Numbered from the stretch's first letter, positions 34,996 through 45,416 are shown. The stretch: 64,000 bases of DNA from Helicobacter labacensis (GCF_003660285.1 NZ_QXQQ01000003.1:54937-118936); one strand, 5' to 3'. Notes: generated by a model from the sequence alone, not told the origin. Made by a program: numbers and translations.

Positions 34996-36900
34996 TTAAA
35001 CCTTGAATTGATCGATTTCTGTGCCCAGCGCGCTGTAGAGACCGTCTAGGGAAGTTTGGTTAGTGCGCATGTTTTCAATGTCCTTTTGCTCTGCGTGCGC
35101 AAGGGTGCTAAGTTCTTTGACTTCTTGGCTGATGTCATGGCTATCCTGCACGACCTCTTGTAAACTCTGCGTGTCTTGGCGCGCGCGCGCGATCACCTCT
35201 TCAATCCCTCGCACACTTTGTTGCATCACATGTTGCACACTGGTGGCTAGATCTGAAGTTTGGCTGAGTTCCTTAGCGTTTTGCCCCAAATGGTGGTTAA
35301 TGTCTTGCACTCCTTGCACCATTTCATTGATGGTTGTATCGATGCTCACCAAACTGCTTTGGGTTTTTTCGGCTAATTTTCTAACCTCATCAGCGACCAC
35401 CGCAAAGCCGCGCCCATGTTCGCCCGCGCGTGCGGCTTCAATGGCGGCGTTGAGCGCGAGTAAATTCGTCTGCGCGGCAATGTCGTCAATGATGGTTAAG
35501 ACTTCCTTAATGCTCTCTGTGCCCTTGGCGGTTTGTTCTAGCCTGTGGGCAAATTCCACACTCTGGCTGGCGTTGTGTTCTAGGCGCGTGTTGAGTTCTC
35601 TCATTTGATCGTGCGCGCTGCCCAAATACGCGCCGGTTTGGTTGAGTTTTTGGTTATTGTCCTCCACATTGCTCACATGTTCTAAGATCGTGTCTATATT
35701 GTGCTGGCTACGCTCAACCGCCTTTTCTACCACTACAATCGCACGGTTGGCACTGGTGTGGACATTGGTTGTGCTCTCCATAAGAGCGCTCGAAACCCCC
35801 GTGCGCTGATCGCTAATCTCTTTGAAGTGGCGCACCACGCTTTGCATTTGCTCTATGAAAGCGTTGATATTGCGCGTGATCGCCACGATCTCATTGCGTT
35901 TAGTCTGTTCTTTGCAGGGCAGGCGTTTGGTTAAGTCGCGATTCCCCGTTGTGAGATCCACACTCAAGCGTTTCAAGCGATCTAAGGGGCGCATGAGGTA
36001 GTAAATCCAAGAGATCATCACACTCAAGGTGATGAAAAGCGCCATCAGCGAGATCACAAGCATCAAGGCGCGCAAGCGCACAATGCTTTTAAACGCCACT
36101 TGGGTGGGGATACGCGCGACCACTTTCCAATTATAACCCGGCACCGTGGTGTAGACTAATAAAAATTTGTGGTGCTCTTTATCGCTACGGATCATCCCTT
36201 CTTGGGTGTTTAAAATTTTGGGCGCGATCTCTTTTAAAAACGAACTCTCATCGGCTAGATCGATCCCGGCTTTGAGTTTATTAGAGCCTAGCACCAGCCC
36301 GCTACTATCGATCAAGTCCAACCCTCCGCCATTGCCAAATTTGATGCGCTCCACATGCATTTCAAAGAAGTCTAAATCGATGTCGGTGCTAATCACACCC
36401 AAAAACTTCCCCTTGATTATTAGGGGCGTGGAGTAGCTAATAATGAGCTTGCTGGTGTAAGCGTCTTTGTAAATTTCAGAAACGACGGTCTTTTGTTGCG
36501 CGCGCACATTCTTATACCAATCGCGCACTCTAGGATCATAACCCTTTGGGGTAGCCATTAAGCTAGAATACATCGCGCCATCTTCTGTCCCCACATAGGT
36601 GTTCAGCGCGTCTAAAGTGGTTGCGACATACTTGAGAGTTCGATCCAAAGCTTTGGTGTCTAATTTAGGGCTTTCCCAATGCGCGCGAATCTCTTGCGCG
36701 CCCGCATCAAAGAGTCTACGGGTGTTTTGATTCCATGCGACAATCCAATTAGCATTAGCTTTGACAATTTCAAGCAAGTGTTCCTGAGTGTTCTCCACCA
36801 CGATTTTGTTAGTAAAGCGTTCTACAAACATGCCAAAGGTCATGAAACTCAACACCAACACCACAACTAACATCAGTGCAATTTTCTCTTTAAAGCTCAT
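34996..36900 (-). CDS. Methyl-accepting chemotaxis protein with Cache sensor
   Basis: A 634-residue transducer with the same layout as the one at 31066: membrane helix near 8-28, dCache sensor with [13 protein letters not shown], second helix ([20 protein letters not shown]), HAMP, then signalling domain with the identical tip [20 protein letters not shown]. The signalling halves of the two genes are nearly interchangeable while the sensors differ, so they likely share the same kinase array but respond to different ligands. The next gene follows after one base. Confidence 0.92.
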   Translation of the reverse strand: MSFKEKIALMLVVVLVLSFMTFGMFVERFTNKIVVENTQEHLLEIVKANANWIVAWNQNTRRLFDAGAQEIRAHWESPKLDTKALDRTLKYVATTLDALNTYVGTEDGAMYSSLMATPKGYDPRVRDWYKNVRAQQKTVVSEIYKDAYTSKLIISYSTPLIIKGKFLGVISTDIDLDFFEMHVERIKFGNGGGLDLIDSSGLVLGSNKLKAGIDLADESSFLKEIAPKILNTQEGMIRSDKEHHKFLLVYTTVPGYNWKVVARIPTQVAFKSIVRLRALMLVISLMALFITLSVMISWIYYLMRPLDRLKRLSVDLTTGNRDLTKRLPCKEQTKRNEIVAITRNINAFIEQMQSVVRHFKEISDQRTGVSSALMESTTNVHTSANRAIVVVEKAVERSQHNIDTILEHVSNVEDNNQKLNQTGAYLGSAHDQMRELNTRLEHNASQSVEFAHRLEQTAKGTESIKEVLTIIDDIAAQTNLLALNAAIEAARAGEHGRGFAVVADEVRKLAEKTQSSLVSIDTTINEMVQGVQDINHHLGQNAKELSQTSDLATSVQHVMQQSVRGIEEVIARARQDTQSLQEVVQDSHDISQEVKELSTLAHAEQKDIENMRTNQTSLDGLYSALGTEIDQFKV

Positions 36901-36978
36901 CCATTGCGCCTTGTGTTAGAATCGAGGACTTAGGGCGCATTCTAACTTTAAAACCCTTAAACTCTTTCATCTTTTGGG

Positions 36979-36984
36979 TATAAT
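36979..36984 (+). promoter_or_regulatory. Likely -10 box (TATAAT) for the outer membrane protein
   Basis: Perfect TATAAT preceded by TTGGG, 31-36 bases before the preferred TTG start of the porin-like gene, in the gap between divergent genes. Confidence 0.55.
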
Positions 36985-37014
36985 AGGGACATCTCGATAG
37001 ATTTGGGATTTGTC

Positions 37015-38247
37015 TTGTTGAACTTGAAGCGTTTTTTTCAAGCCGCTGTAATGGGATGTCTACCCTTGCTAGGAGCCGAGATTGTGATGGACCCTTTTGG
37101 GTATTTGGGGATGATCTATAACCAAGGCTTTGAGCACCGCCCGCATAGTTATGTGGGCTTTGATGCGCGCGTGGGGACGAATTTTTCTTTTAACAATGGC
37201 TGGGCTTTTGGGATTGGGGCGATTGGGGCGTGGAATGTCTATAGCCGTAACAAGCGTTTCCAACCCATTGTGAGCGTGGGGAATGTCTTGGGGAGTGTGG
37301 AGAGCAATATGCGCCCTTATTTGAGTATGGGGGATATTTCGGACGCGTATGTCAAATTTGACACCCAACGGCTCAAATTTGCCATGGGGCGTTTCAACAC
37401 GAATTTTGTAGACTTTGATTGGATTCAGGGCAATATTCAGGGTGGGAGCTTGTTTATCCACCGCAACGATTTCAAATACTGGGGCATTTTCATGGATTCC
37501 ATGCTCTATAATGGCTACCAAGGCAATGACTTACAAGGTCCAAGGATCGCCACAAGCATCAACGCGCTAGCCTCCTACGATCCGGTGTCTAAGAAAAAGT
37601 ATGTAGGGGGCGAAGTCGTGGCTTTTGGCATGGATTATAACAACGACAAGGGCGTGCAAATTTCCCCCTTCTTGCTAGCAGACACCAAACTCCCTGGACC
37701 AGCCTTGGGTTCTTTGTTCCAATTAGGTTTCAAGGTGCAATACCAGCGCGATTTACCTAAAAATTTCAAGTCTTACACCATTGTGCATGGCATCTACCAA
37801 TACGGTGCCACCGGAGGGATCAAGCAGGAAGCCCAAGGGGGGTTGTTTTGGATAGATCAAACCTTTGTGTATAAAATCTTTAATTTCGGTTTGGGCTTTT
37901 ATGGTGTGCCTGCCTCCGGGCAGAGGGGCTTTTTTTGGTCTTTTGATGATAAGAGTAAATTCTATGGAAGGGGGATCAACTCCGTGGGCGTGCCCGCGAT
38001 CTATTTTGCTAATGACACTTATACGGGCTATCTCTTTGGGGGCATGAAAACCAGCAAAGTTAGGGTGGATTTGATGTTAGCCTATGGGATTTACCAAGAG
38101 TATTCGCTCATGACAAATTACAAGGTGTGGCAGTATAAAAAGATGATCCTAGATGCGGGCATTGGTTATGTCTATTCTTACTCCTCTAAAGTGGTGAGCA
38201 ATATTGGCAACTCCTCGCTGGTGCTCTTTACGAAGTTTTCTTACTAA
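37015..38247 (+). CDS. Outer membrane beta-barrel protein (Hof-family-like)
   Basis: A protein of about 410 residues with a signal peptide (KRFFQAAVMGCLPLLGA) and then alternating aromatic/glycine strands typical of a beta barrel (GTNFSFNNGWAFGIGAIGAW, VYKIFNFGLGFYG). It ends in Phe-Ser-Tyr, the usual terminal aromatic signal for barrel insertion. It resembles the Helicobacter Hof outer membrane family, though I assign that by general pattern. No ATG is available; TTG 37015 has GGGA six bases upstream, while TTG 37003 and 37018 are alternatives. It overlaps the ABC gene start by one base, hinting at cotranscription. Confidence 0.7.
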   Translation: MLNLKRFFQAAVMGCLPLLGAEIVMDPFGYLGMIYNQGFEHRPHSYVGFDARVGTNFSFNNGWAFGIGAIGAWNVYSRNKRFQPIVSVGNVLGSVESNMRPYLSMGDISDAYVKFDTQRLKFAMGRFNTNFVDFDWIQGNIQGGSLFIHRNDFKYWGIFMDSMLYNGYQGNDLQGPRIATSINALASYDPVSKKKYVGGEVVAFGMDYNNDKGVQISPFLLADTKLPGPALGSLFQLGFKVQYQRDLPKNFKSYTIVHGIYQYGATGGIKQEAQGGLFWIDQTFVYKIFNFGLGFYGVPASGQRGFFWSFDDKSKFYGRGINSVGVPAIYFANDTYTGYLFGGMKTSKVRVDLMLAYGIYQEYSLMTNYKVWQYKKMILDAGIGYVYSYSSKVVSNIGNSSLVLFTKFSY

Positions 38248-38918
38248 TGATCACGCTCAATAATCTCAGCAAATCCTATGGTAAACACCTAGCCCTCAAC
38301 CAGGTGAGTGTAGAACTCCCTGCGGGCAAGGTGATCGGGCTTTTAGGACCCAATGGGGCGGGTAAGAGCACTTTGCTCAAAATCCTAGCGGGGGTGTGTG
38401 TGCGCTATGAGGGGCAGGTGTTGATCGCCAAGCAAAGCGTGGGGATGGAGAGTAAGCGCCATGTGGCTTACCTCCCTGAATACAGCTACATCCCCCCCCA
38501 TGCCAGCGCGCAAGAGATGTTAGTTTTTTTTAGCGACTTCTTTGAAGACTTTGATTCCCAATGCGCTTTAGCCCTTTTGAATCGCTTTGAAATCCCCCTT
38601 AAAAAGCCCTTCAAAGTGCTTTCTAAAGGCACACAGGAGAAATTCCAACTCTTATTTATCTTGGCGCGCAAAGCCCAACTATTCCTCTTTGATGAGCCCT
38701 TGAGTGGGGTAGACCCCATCGCGCGCACGCAGATTTTAACCCTTATCTTGGAGCAATGCGCGCAGGCTAGTGTTTTACTCTCCACGCATTTAGTGCACGA
38801 TGTCCAAGCGCATTTAGACATCGCCTTGTTTTTAAAGCAGGGGTGTTTGGTGGCTTGCCACTCCATCAAGGATCGAGAGATTGATCTAGAATCCCTTTAT
38901 AAAGAGTGCATGCAATGA
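38247..38918 (+). CDS. ABC transporter ATP-binding protein
   Basis: A 223-residue ATPase. The Walker A (GPNGAGKST) and Walker B (LFLFDEPLSGVDP) motifs are intact, and an H-loop His lies in LLSTHLV. The signature loop is LSKGTQEKF rather than LSGGQ, as in many exporter ATPases of the CcmA/NatA class. The start overlaps the last base of the porin gene. It pairs with the membrane protein gene that follows. Confidence 0.88.
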   Translation: MITLNNLSKSYGKHLALNQVSVELPAGKVIGLLGPNGAGKSTLLKILAGVCVRYEGQVLIAKQSVGMESKRHVAYLPEYSYIPPHASAQEMLVFFSDFFEDFDSQCALALLNRFEIPLKKPFKVLSKGTQEKFQLLFILARKAQLFLFDEPLSGVDPIARTQILTLILEQCAQASVLLSTHLVHDVQAHLDIALFLKQGCLVACHSIKDREIDLESLYKECMQ

Positions 38919-39661
38919 AGCGCGTTTTCAAGCACGATTTTTTAGAGAGTTACCCTAGCATTGTGGGTACACAAGCGTTTCTGTGCGCTTGCATGGTGTT
39001 GGTGAGCGCGGATTGGCTGGCTTTAGAACTCTTGGGCGGGGTGCTGGTGTTTTTGGGGAGCTGTATTTTAGTCCTGTGTTTGGCTTTGGCGTTTTTGCGA
39101 TCCATCGTTGAAAAACTCTTTGGCAAAGAGGCGTATCTGACTTGGAGTTTGCCCTTGAGCGTGGATCAAATCTTACTCCCCAAATTAGCTATCAATCTCT
39201 TTTGGATTGTCTTAGGCTTACTTTTTTTGCTCTTAGCCCTTGCCCTCTCCTTTGCGCTCAACAATGGTCCAAATTTCTTGAGCGCCTTTTTGAGCGCGAT
39301 TAGCCAAAACTGCGTGCGCTTTGGTAAACATGCCTTGATTTTATTGCTGTTCTTTGCCCTACTGTATTTGAAGATTTTATTAGTGCTATCTTGTTTGCAC
39401 GCCTTTAAACTCAAGTTCTTACCCAAGCTCACGGGCTTAGTCCTCTTTGTGCTTTTGAGCGTGATCCTAGACATCCCCACGCGCTGGCTTTACCAATTCT
39501 ACCAACAAAGTCTAGATTATGGGTATTTGGAGTTTTACCTAAGCCTCCCCTTTTTGGAAACACGCGCGATGGTGTGGTTTTGGCTTTTAGAGAGTAGCAA
39601 GGTGATCGCGCTTTACTTGGGGAGTCGTTGGTTGCTGGTTAAGCGCTTGAGTTTAGAATAG
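38915..39661 (+). CDS. ABC transporter membrane protein
   Basis: A 248-residue integral membrane protein with about six hydrophobic segments (for instance LLGGVLVFLGSCILVLCLAL and ALILLLFFALLYLKILLVLS), consistent with an ABC-2-type exporter permease. Its ATG overlaps the ATPase stop as ATGA, with AAAGAG eight bases upstream. Together they form a small two-gene exporter of unknown substrate; the adjoining porin-like gene could be an outer-membrane exit, which is speculation. Confidence 0.75.
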   Translation: MKRVFKHDFLESYPSIVGTQAFLCACMVLVSADWLALELLGGVLVFLGSCILVLCLALAFLRSIVEKLFGKEAYLTWSLPLSVDQILLPKLAINLFWIVLGLLFLLLALALSFALNNGPNFLSAFLSAISQNCVRFGKHALILLLFFALLYLKILLVLSCLHAFKLKFLPKLTGLVLFVLLSVILDIPTRWLYQFYQQSLDYGYLEFYLSLPFLETRAMVWFWLLESSKVIALYLGSRWLLVKRLSLE

Positions 39662-39675
39662 TTGAAAGGATGACA

Positions 39676-39969
39676 ATGCGATGGATGATGCTTTTAGGTT
39701 TGATCTTAGTGGGCGCGCATGCCCAAAGTGGTTATTGTAGCGATGAATGTATGGGGGATAAGAGCGAACGCCTGCCTCCCATGGAATTCCACATGAGTTT
39801 ACCCCATTCTGTGGAGCACTACCGCGCCCACCCCCAAGAGCGCGCCAGAATGCTAAGGCGTTGTCAAGAGGCGTTCCACTCCACACTCAAGATCAATGTG
39901 ATGACCAAGACTTTTAAGCGCGATTGCGCCAACGCCCAGCAAGCTAGCTTGCTAGACCCCGCCCCTTAG
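39676..39969 (+). CDS. Small secreted EexN-like protein
   Basis: A 97-residue protein with a signal peptide (MRWMMLLGLILVGAHAQS). The mature part has the pattern VEHYRAHPQERARMLRRC...DCANAQQAS, matching the EexN/TrbK 'entry exclusion' type (Y-x-x-x-P-x-x-R...C...C-x-N-A-x-x-A), though the lipobox Cys usual for EexN is missing. ATG 39676 has AAAGG six bases upstream. No conjugation genes lie nearby, so an exclusion role is doubtful; this family is also found scattered in chromosomes. It converges on a small lipoprotein gene. Confidence 0.55.
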   Translation: MRWMMLLGLILVGAHAQSGYCSDECMGDKSERLPPMEFHMSLPHSVEHYRAHPQERARMLRRCQEAFHSTLKINVMTKTFKRDCANAQQASLLDPAP

Positions 39970-39971
39970 GG

Positions 39972-40106
39972 CTATTTTTGCTCGGGTTGCCAGATCGTCT
40001 TCTCTGAGGGCTTGTAATCTTTCTCGTCCTCTAGGATCTGCGCCTTAGTTTCCGCGCACGCATTGAAAAACAGCACCACCACTCCAGCCCATAACAACCA
40101 ACGCAT
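39972..40106 (-). CDS. Very small putative lipoprotein (44 residues)
   Basis: A minus-strand gene starting at ATG 40106 with AAGGA six bases upstream. The product starts MRWLLWAGVVVLFFNAC, with a marginal lipobox, followed by a charged 27-residue tail (ETKAQILEDEKDYKPSEK). It starts with MRW, as the convergent EexN-like protein does. Function unknown. Confidence 0.5.
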   Translation of the reverse strand: MRWLLWAGVVVLFFNACAETKAQILEDEKDYKPSEKTIWQPEQK

Positions 40107-40149
40107 ACCAAATCCTTTAATGTAATAATTTCTATTGTAGCCAAAATTC

Positions 40150-41496
40150 CTAATGGCGCGCCACTTGGCTATTGCTTTTTAGCATGTCGGCTAGCAAGAA
40201 CGCCAATTCAAGGGCTTGGGTGGCGTTGAGTCTAGGATCGCACTGGGTGTGGTAATTGGACTCTAGAGCGTCTTCTGTGATGGCTTGCGAACCCCCGATA
40301 CACTCGGTTACATTGCACCCGGTCATCTCCAAATGAATCCCCCCCACACAGCTGCCTAGCGCGTGTTGGATAGCAAAAAATTCCTTGACTTCCTGCAAGA
40401 TGTGCGCGAACGAACGCGTTTTAACCCCCCTCTTGGTCTTGATCGTGTTGCCATGCATAGGATCGCACACCCACACGACTTCTTGGCGCGCTTCTAAGAT
40501 ACCCTTTAAAAGGGGCGGGAATTTGGCGCGCAACTGTGCGCCCATGCGCACGATGAAACTCAAGCGCCCGGGCTGGTTGTAGGGGTTGAGTGTTTTACAA
40601 AGCCCTAAGAGTTGTTCTAAGGTGCTATTAGGACCAATCTTAACCCCAATGGGATTATCCACCCCTCTTAAAAACTCTACATGGGCTTGATCCAAGCCCC
40701 TAGTGCGCTCCCCAATCCAGAGCATGTGCGCCGAACAGCCATACCATTTGGAAGTGAGGCTATCTTGGCGGGTTAGGGCTTCCTCGTAGTGGAGCAAGAG
40801 GGCTTCATGGCTGGTGTAAAAGTCGGTTTCTTTGAGAGTGGGTAGGTTAGCCACCCCGCAAGCCTGCATGAAATCTAGGGCTTGCGTGATTTGCATGGCT
40901 AGGGCTTCGTATTGCCGCCCAAAATCGTTATTCTTCACGAAGTCCAAATTCCAGCGCTGAATCTCAGCCAAATCCGCCAACCCCCCCTTAGCAAAAGCGC
41001 GCAATAAATTCAAGGTAGCCGCGCTTTGGTGGTAACCTTGCAATAGCCTTTGTGGATCGGCTTGGCGCGCGCATGCGTCCATGCTATTGACCATGTCGCC
41101 ACGATAAATAGGCACTTCCACCCCCTCAATGCGCTCACTCTCTTGACTTCTGGGCTTGGCAAACTGCCCGGCGATCCTGCCCACCTTAATGACCGGACAA
41201 CGCCCTCCAAAGGCTAAAACCACACTCATTTGCAAGATCACCTTGAACAAATCCCTGATCCCATCTGCGCTAAAGGCTTCAAAGCTCTCTGCACAATCCC
41301 CCCCCTGTAATAAAAATGCCCTGCCCCTGCTAGCCTCTTTGAGCGCCTCTTTTAGAGTGCGGATTTCCTTAGCAAAGACTAGGGGCGGGTAACTTCTTAG
41401 GGTTTTTTCCACCGCTTCTAACGCCTCTAAATCGGGGTAGGCGGGTTGTTGTAAAATGGGAAAATTACGCCATGATCGCGCATGCCATGTCTGCAT
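40150..41496 (-). CDS. aroG: 3-deoxy-D-arabino-heptulosonate-7-phosphate synthase, class II
   Basis: A 448-residue plant-type enzyme that joins phosphoenolpyruvate and erythrose 4-phosphate, the first step of the shikimate pathway. Family hallmarks include [12 protein letters not shown] near residue 83, [28 protein letters not shown] and VCDPMHGNT, with the metal-ligand Cys in GGDCAE and His in the CDPMHGN block. It precedes no aromatic genes here and follows ruvA by two bases, likely in one transcript. Confidence 0.94.
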   Translation of the reverse strand: MQTWHARSWRNFPILQQPAYPDLEALEAVEKTLRSYPPLVFAKEIRTLKEALKEASRGRAFLLQGGDCAESFEAFSADGIRDLFKVILQMSVVLAFGGRCPVIKVGRIAGQFAKPRSQESERIEGVEVPIYRGDMVNSMDACARQADPQRLLQGYHQSAATLNLLRAFAKGGLADLAEIQRWNLDFVKNNDFGRQYEALAMQITQALDFMQACGVANLPTLKETDFYTSHEALLLHYEEALTRQDSLTSKWYGCSAHMLWIGERTRGLDQAHVEFLRGVDNPIGVKIGPNSTLEQLLGLCKTLNPYNQPGRLSFIVRMGAQLRAKFPPLLKGILEARQEVVWVCDPMHGNTIKTKRGVKTRSFAHILQEVKEFFAIQHALGSCVGGIHLEMTGCNVTECIGGSQAITEDALESNYHTQCDPRLNATQALELAFLLADMLKSNSQVARH

Positions 41497-41498
41497 AT

Positions 41499-42044
41499 CT
41501 ACCTCAACTGTTGCAACGCTTGTTTGATAATCTCTTGGGTGTCAAGCCCTGCGGGCAAAGCCGCACAGACCTTATGCACCAAAGCGCTCTTAAAACCCAA
41601 ACTTTCTAAAGCCAATGTGGCCTCTGTGCTGTGGGGGCTTGGGGTCGTGTTTAAATACCCCTCCACATCTAGCATGATCTTGCCAGCGAGCTTGCCCCCC
41701 ACCCCGGGCACCCTTTGTAAACCCTTGAGATCATGGGCTTTCAACAGGGCACTAAATTCCTGCGCGCTGTATAAAGAGAGCACACTCAAGGCGATCCTAG
41801 CCCCCACCCCATTGATCTTAAGCAGGCGTTCAAATAGCGCGCGCTCCTCAGGGGCTAAAAACCCATAGAGATGGTGCGCGTCCTCTTTGAATACGGGGGT
41901 TGTAAACAAGCGCGTTTCTTGATCTACTTGCAATAGCGCGCTGGCGCGCAAACTCACATGCACCCCATAAACCACCCCGCTTACATTCACAGTGATAAAC
42001 GCGGGCTCTATACTCTCTATGCGCCCCACAAGCCCTACAATCAC
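41499..42044 (-). CDS. ruvA: Holliday junction DNA helicase subunit RuvA
   Basis: A 181-residue tetrameric protein that binds four-way junctions and loads RuvB. Domain I ([20 protein letters not shown]) and the helix-hairpin-helix motifs ([17 protein letters not shown] and [16 protein letters not shown]) are clear, with the C-terminal RuvB-binding domain at the end. It overlaps the fapA-like gene by four bases, the same pairing as in H. pylori. Confidence 0.96.
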   Translation of the reverse strand: MIVGLVGRIESIEPAFITVNVSGVVYGVHVSLRASALLQVDQETRLFTTPVFKEDAHHLYGFLAPEERALFERLLKINGVGARIALSVLSLYSAQEFSALLKAHDLKGLQRVPGVGGKLAGKIMLDVEGYLNTTPSPHSTEATLALESLGFKSALVHKVCAALPAGLDTQEIIKQALQQLR

Positions 42045-43867
42045 GCGCCATCCTCAAAGCTTACCTGCCTTTTGGCACGCACCAAAGAGATCCCATCTAA
42101 TTTAAAATCCACCATTTCGCCGCTTTCTGTTTGCAGGCTCTGGTTGGAGCGTCCGGTGTAGAAGCGATTGCATGTGATCGTGTTAAACGCCGTCCACGCG
42201 CCCTTGGCAAACAAGCGTGTATCGCGCATGTTCGACTCCAAAGACACCAAGCGATCCACAAACCCTCGATTGAGTTCTTGGAGTTTGAGCACATAGAGGC
42301 GTAAAATCTTGATGCGGCGCAGGCAGTCCATGAAGTCATAATAAGTGCGCTGGACAGATTCTTCCTCCATCAAGAGTTTTCTAGTAGCCGCATCCGCGCT
42401 CTTGATTCGATCAATAGTAGCCTGCTTTTGTTGCAAAAAGAAGTTGAGTTTTTGGTATTGGGTCATCACCTTCTGGGCTTTTTCCTTGTAGATTTCCATT
42501 TCAGCTTTGGTTTCTTCTAAAATGCGCTTGCTTTGTGGATCGGCAAAGGCGGAAAAACAAAAGGTGTTTTCGCTCCCATCGATGTGATCCACCGTGCATT
42601 TGCCCGAAAAATAAAAGGTGTTATTAGACTTGAGTTGTTGCATGCTAATCTCTCTAGCAAAGACTTGCGCCCCACTGCCCGCGTCTATCTCGCAGGTTTG
42701 CGCGATGATCGTGCCCCTATCGGCGTATTTGCAAATGACTTTATTGCCCTGACAAGTGCCCTTGTTATTATTGACAAAAATTTCATCGGCTTCCACACTG
42801 CTATCGTTGTGCAACTGCCCCTCCACGATCACCTTCTTAGCCACCAAATTGACATTTTTACCCACATTGCCCTTGACATGGATCTCCCTAGCCTCAATGC
42901 GCAAATTGCTCTCAATGGCGTTGTCGATCTCGTTTTTCGCCCCGATGTAGAGCACCATGCCATTTTGCACCCCGCCTAAAAACATGGGTGTGTTAGTGCT
43001 CTTCATCTCTGTAAAACTATCCTTAGTGTAACTCTTGAGCGTGTTGCCCACCAATACCACATACTGAGCGATCTTAGAGAAATACACCATCTTTTTAGAG
43101 TTCTCTTTGAGCTCAAAGGCATCGCTACTGCACTCAAAGACGGGCAAGATGGGTTTTTCTTCCTTGACTTTGATGAATTGCCCCAAGAGATTAGGTCCGC
43201 TAGCCCCCGCGATGGGCTTGACATATTCCAAGACAGCATCCCCCACACCCGCGCCAAAGATGGAGTTAGCCGGGGCTTTTTGGGCGTTTTTTTCCTCCCA
43301 CACTTGTTTTAAGATGAGGTTGACATAGCCCTGCTTGTTAGGACGATACAGAGCACGCTTGAGTAAGATCTTCTCAGGCTGTAGATTCATTTTAATGCAA
43401 CGCTCGATCTCCTTGTGCAGGCCGGCATGCTGGGCTTCCATTTGGCGCAATAAAATCTTTTGGTGCGCCATAGCAGTTTCTATGCGCGCACAGATCTCCT
43501 TGAACAAACCCTCATCTTCTACGATCACAAAGGGGCTTTCAAAGATCACATAGAGTTCATCGCACTCCTTAGAGAGCTCCACCTCAAAGAAATAGGTAAA
43601 CAAGCGTTTTCTAATGCAAATGTCATAGCGTTGGATCACCTCGACCTGCTTGTCGTTGAAAAACACATCATCATCAATGCGCTTAACCTCCCTCTCCTCC
43701 AAGAGTTTGAACACATCTTTAGGATTGGTGCGCACCAAAGTGTGCACCTTCAGTAGATCAAACCATAGGTCTTCCATATCGATCCCGTGCGCTTGCGCCA
43801 CCTTCTCCAACTCCAATTGGATGTCAGCGCAATCTAACACTACCTTAGAATAAAACTCACTCGCCAA
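42041..43867 (-). CDS. fapA: FapA/DUF342-family protein
   Basis: A 608-residue protein of the FapA (flagellar assembly/polymer-forming beta-helix) family, comparable to H. pylori HP0882 at the same location. The central region has repeating short strands (IHVKGNVGKNVNLVAKKVIV, then GQLHNDSSVEADEIFVNNN) that form a right-handed beta helix. Residues about 455-570 are coiled coil. It starts at TTG 43867 with AGGAG six bases upstream. In related bacteria such proteins assist polar flagellar assembly; flhB elsewhere in the window is consistent but not linked. Exact role unknown. Confidence 0.78.
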   Translation of the reverse strand: MASEFYSKVVLDCADIQLELEKVAQAHGIDMEDLWFDLLKVHTLVRTNPKDVFKLLEEREVKRIDDDVFFNDKQVEVIQRYDICIRKRLFTYFFEVELSKECDELYVIFESPFVIVEDEGLFKEICARIETAMAHQKILLRQMEAQHAGLHKEIERCIKMNLQPEKILLKRALYRPNKQGYVNLILKQVWEEKNAQKAPANSIFGAGVGDAVLEYVKPIAGASGPNLLGQFIKVKEEKPILPVFECSSDAFELKENSKKMVYFSKIAQYVVLVGNTLKSYTKDSFTEMKSTNTPMFLGGVQNGMVLYIGAKNEIDNAIESNLRIEAREIHVKGNVGKNVNLVAKKVIVEGQLHNDSSVEADEIFVNNNKGTCQGNKVICKYADRGTIIAQTCEIDAGSGAQVFAREISMQQLKSNNTFYFSGKCTVDHIDGSENTFCFSAFADPQSKRILEETKAEMEIYKEKAQKVMTQYQKLNFFLQQKQATIDRIKSADAATRKLLMEEESVQRTYYDFMDCLRRIKILRLYVLKLQELNRGFVDRLVSLESNMRDTRLFAKGAWTAFNTITCNRFYTGRSNQSLQTESGEMVDFKLDGISLVRAKRQVSFEDGA

Positions 43868-43947
43868 AGCGGACTCCTTTGTGTCGTCTGCGCGTATTTT
43901 AATACATACTGGCTAAAAAAACACCACACTGATTAATCTTTTTAGAC

Positions 43948-43953
43948 TAGAAT
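43948..43953 (+). promoter_or_regulatory. Likely -10 box (TAGAAT) for murJ
   Basis: TAGAAT lies 24-29 bases before the GTG start of murJ, with AGGGG between, in the gap dividing it from the fapA-like gene. Confidence 0.45.
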
Positions 43954-43976
43954 CCTCTTTTAAGCAGGGGTTTCTC

Positions 43977-45416
43977 GTGTTAAAAAAATTCTTTTTTACC
44001 AATAGCTCAGGGATTTTGTGCTCTAGGATCGCAGGATTTGTGCGCGATTTATTGAGCGCGTCCATTTTGGGGAGTGGGGTTTATAGCGATATTTTTTTTG
44101 TGGCGTTCAAATTCCCCAATCTCTTCAGGCGTATTTTTGCCGAAGGGGCATTTAGCCAAAGCTTTATGCCCGCCTTTATCCACAGCCGCCACAAGGCTAG
44201 CTTTAGCTTGAGTGTGCTAGGGATTTTCAGCGCGTTGCTCATCGCGCTGTCTTTGCTGGTGCGTTATAACGCGCCCTTTTTTACCAAGTTATTAGCCTAT
44301 GGCTTTGATAGCCGCGTGATCGCGCTCGCCCAAGACATCGTGGCTTTGAATTTTTGGTATCTCCTCTTGGTCTTTTTAAGCACTTTTTTTAGCGCGCTAT
44401 TGCAATACAAAAATAACTTCTTTGTGAGCGCCTACAACACGATCTTGCTCAATGCGGGCATGATCGCTGGATTGCTCCTAGGCAAGGACAAGACTTCCTT
44501 AGAAGTGGTGTATTACTTGAGCTATGGGGTGTTGTGCGGGGGGGTAGCCCAAGTGTGCGCGCATTTTTACCCCCTTTATGTGTTGGGGTTTTTTAAACTC
44601 TTTTATTTGGGCTTTAAACATGGATTCAAGCGTGCCAAAATGCCCGGTAAACACAGCCTAAACAGTGAGCTTAAAAGTTTTTTCAAACAATTTTTCCCCA
44701 GTGTGCTAGGCAATTCAGCCAGCCAGCTCTCTGCTTTCTTGGACACGCTATTGGCTTCTTTTTTGGGTGCGGGGAGCATTTCTTATCTTTACTACGCTAA
44801 CCGTATTTTCCAACTCCCCCTAGCCCTCTTTGCTATCGCCATCTCCAGCGCGCTTTTCCCCACCATCGCCAAAGCGATCAAAAACCACCAAAGCGCACAG
44901 GCTTTAGCGCACATGCAACAGGCTTTGCACTTTTTGACCTGCATGTTACTAGCTTGCAGTGTGGGGGGGTGGGTGCTGAGTGAATACATTGTAGCCCTGT
45001 TGTTTGAACGCGGGCAATTTAGCCCTCAAGACACCCTGCAGAGCGCGGCTGTCTTTAGAATGTATCTGCTAGGTCTCTTGCCCTTTGGACTCTCTAAAAT
45101 CTTTGCGCTTTGGCTCTATGCTAGCTCCAAGCAACTCCAAGCGGCTAAGATCACTTTGTATTCCCTACTCTTTGGGTTTGCCAGCGCGCTCTTAGGGATG
45201 CGCTACTTGCAGGCTAGCGGACTAGCCCTAGCCAGCAGTCTTAGCGGGGGGTTGCTATGCCTTTTGAACATTAGAGCTTTTGGATTTAAGCGCTTTTTGG
45301 GCATGGTTTCTTGGCAATGGGGGGGGTGGCTGGCGGGTTTACTTGCCTTAGAAACTCTTTTGCTATACGCCTTTTTGTGGTGTCTACAAGCCAAGCAAAC
45401 ACTGTATTATCTTTAG
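43977..45416 (+). CDS. murJ: Lipid II flippase MurJ
   Basis: A 479-residue membrane protein with about fourteen helices that moves lipid-linked peptidoglycan precursor to the periplasm. The start region (SGILCSRIAGFVRDLLSASI) and FVAFKFPNLFRRIFAEGAFSQSFMP are the strongly conserved MurJ blocks, with the pore arginines in RDLL and FRR. GTG 43977 is preceded by AGGGG. It is followed at 288 bases by cysS with a structured gap in between. Confidence 0.95.
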   Translation: MLKKFFFTNSSGILCSRIAGFVRDLLSASILGSGVYSDIFFVAFKFPNLFRRIFAEGAFSQSFMPAFIHSRHKASFSLSVLGIFSALLIALSLLVRYNAPFFTKLLAYGFDSRVIALAQDIVALNFWYLLLVFLSTFFSALLQYKNNFFVSAYNTILLNAGMIAGLLLGKDKTSLEVVYYLSYGVLCGGVAQVCAHFYPLYVLGFFKLFYLGFKHGFKRAKMPGKHSLNSELKSFFKQFFPSVLGNSASQLSAFLDTLLASFLGAGSISYLYYANRIFQLPLALFAIAISSALFPTIAKAIKNHQSAQALAHMQQALHFLTCMLLACSVGGWVLSEYIVALLFERGQFSPQDTLQSAAVFRMYLLGLLPFGLSKIFALWLYASSKQLQAAKITLYSLLFGFASALLGMRYLQASGLALASSLSGGLLCLLNIRAFGFKRFLGMVSWQWGGWLAGLLALETLLLYAFLWCLQAKQTLYYL

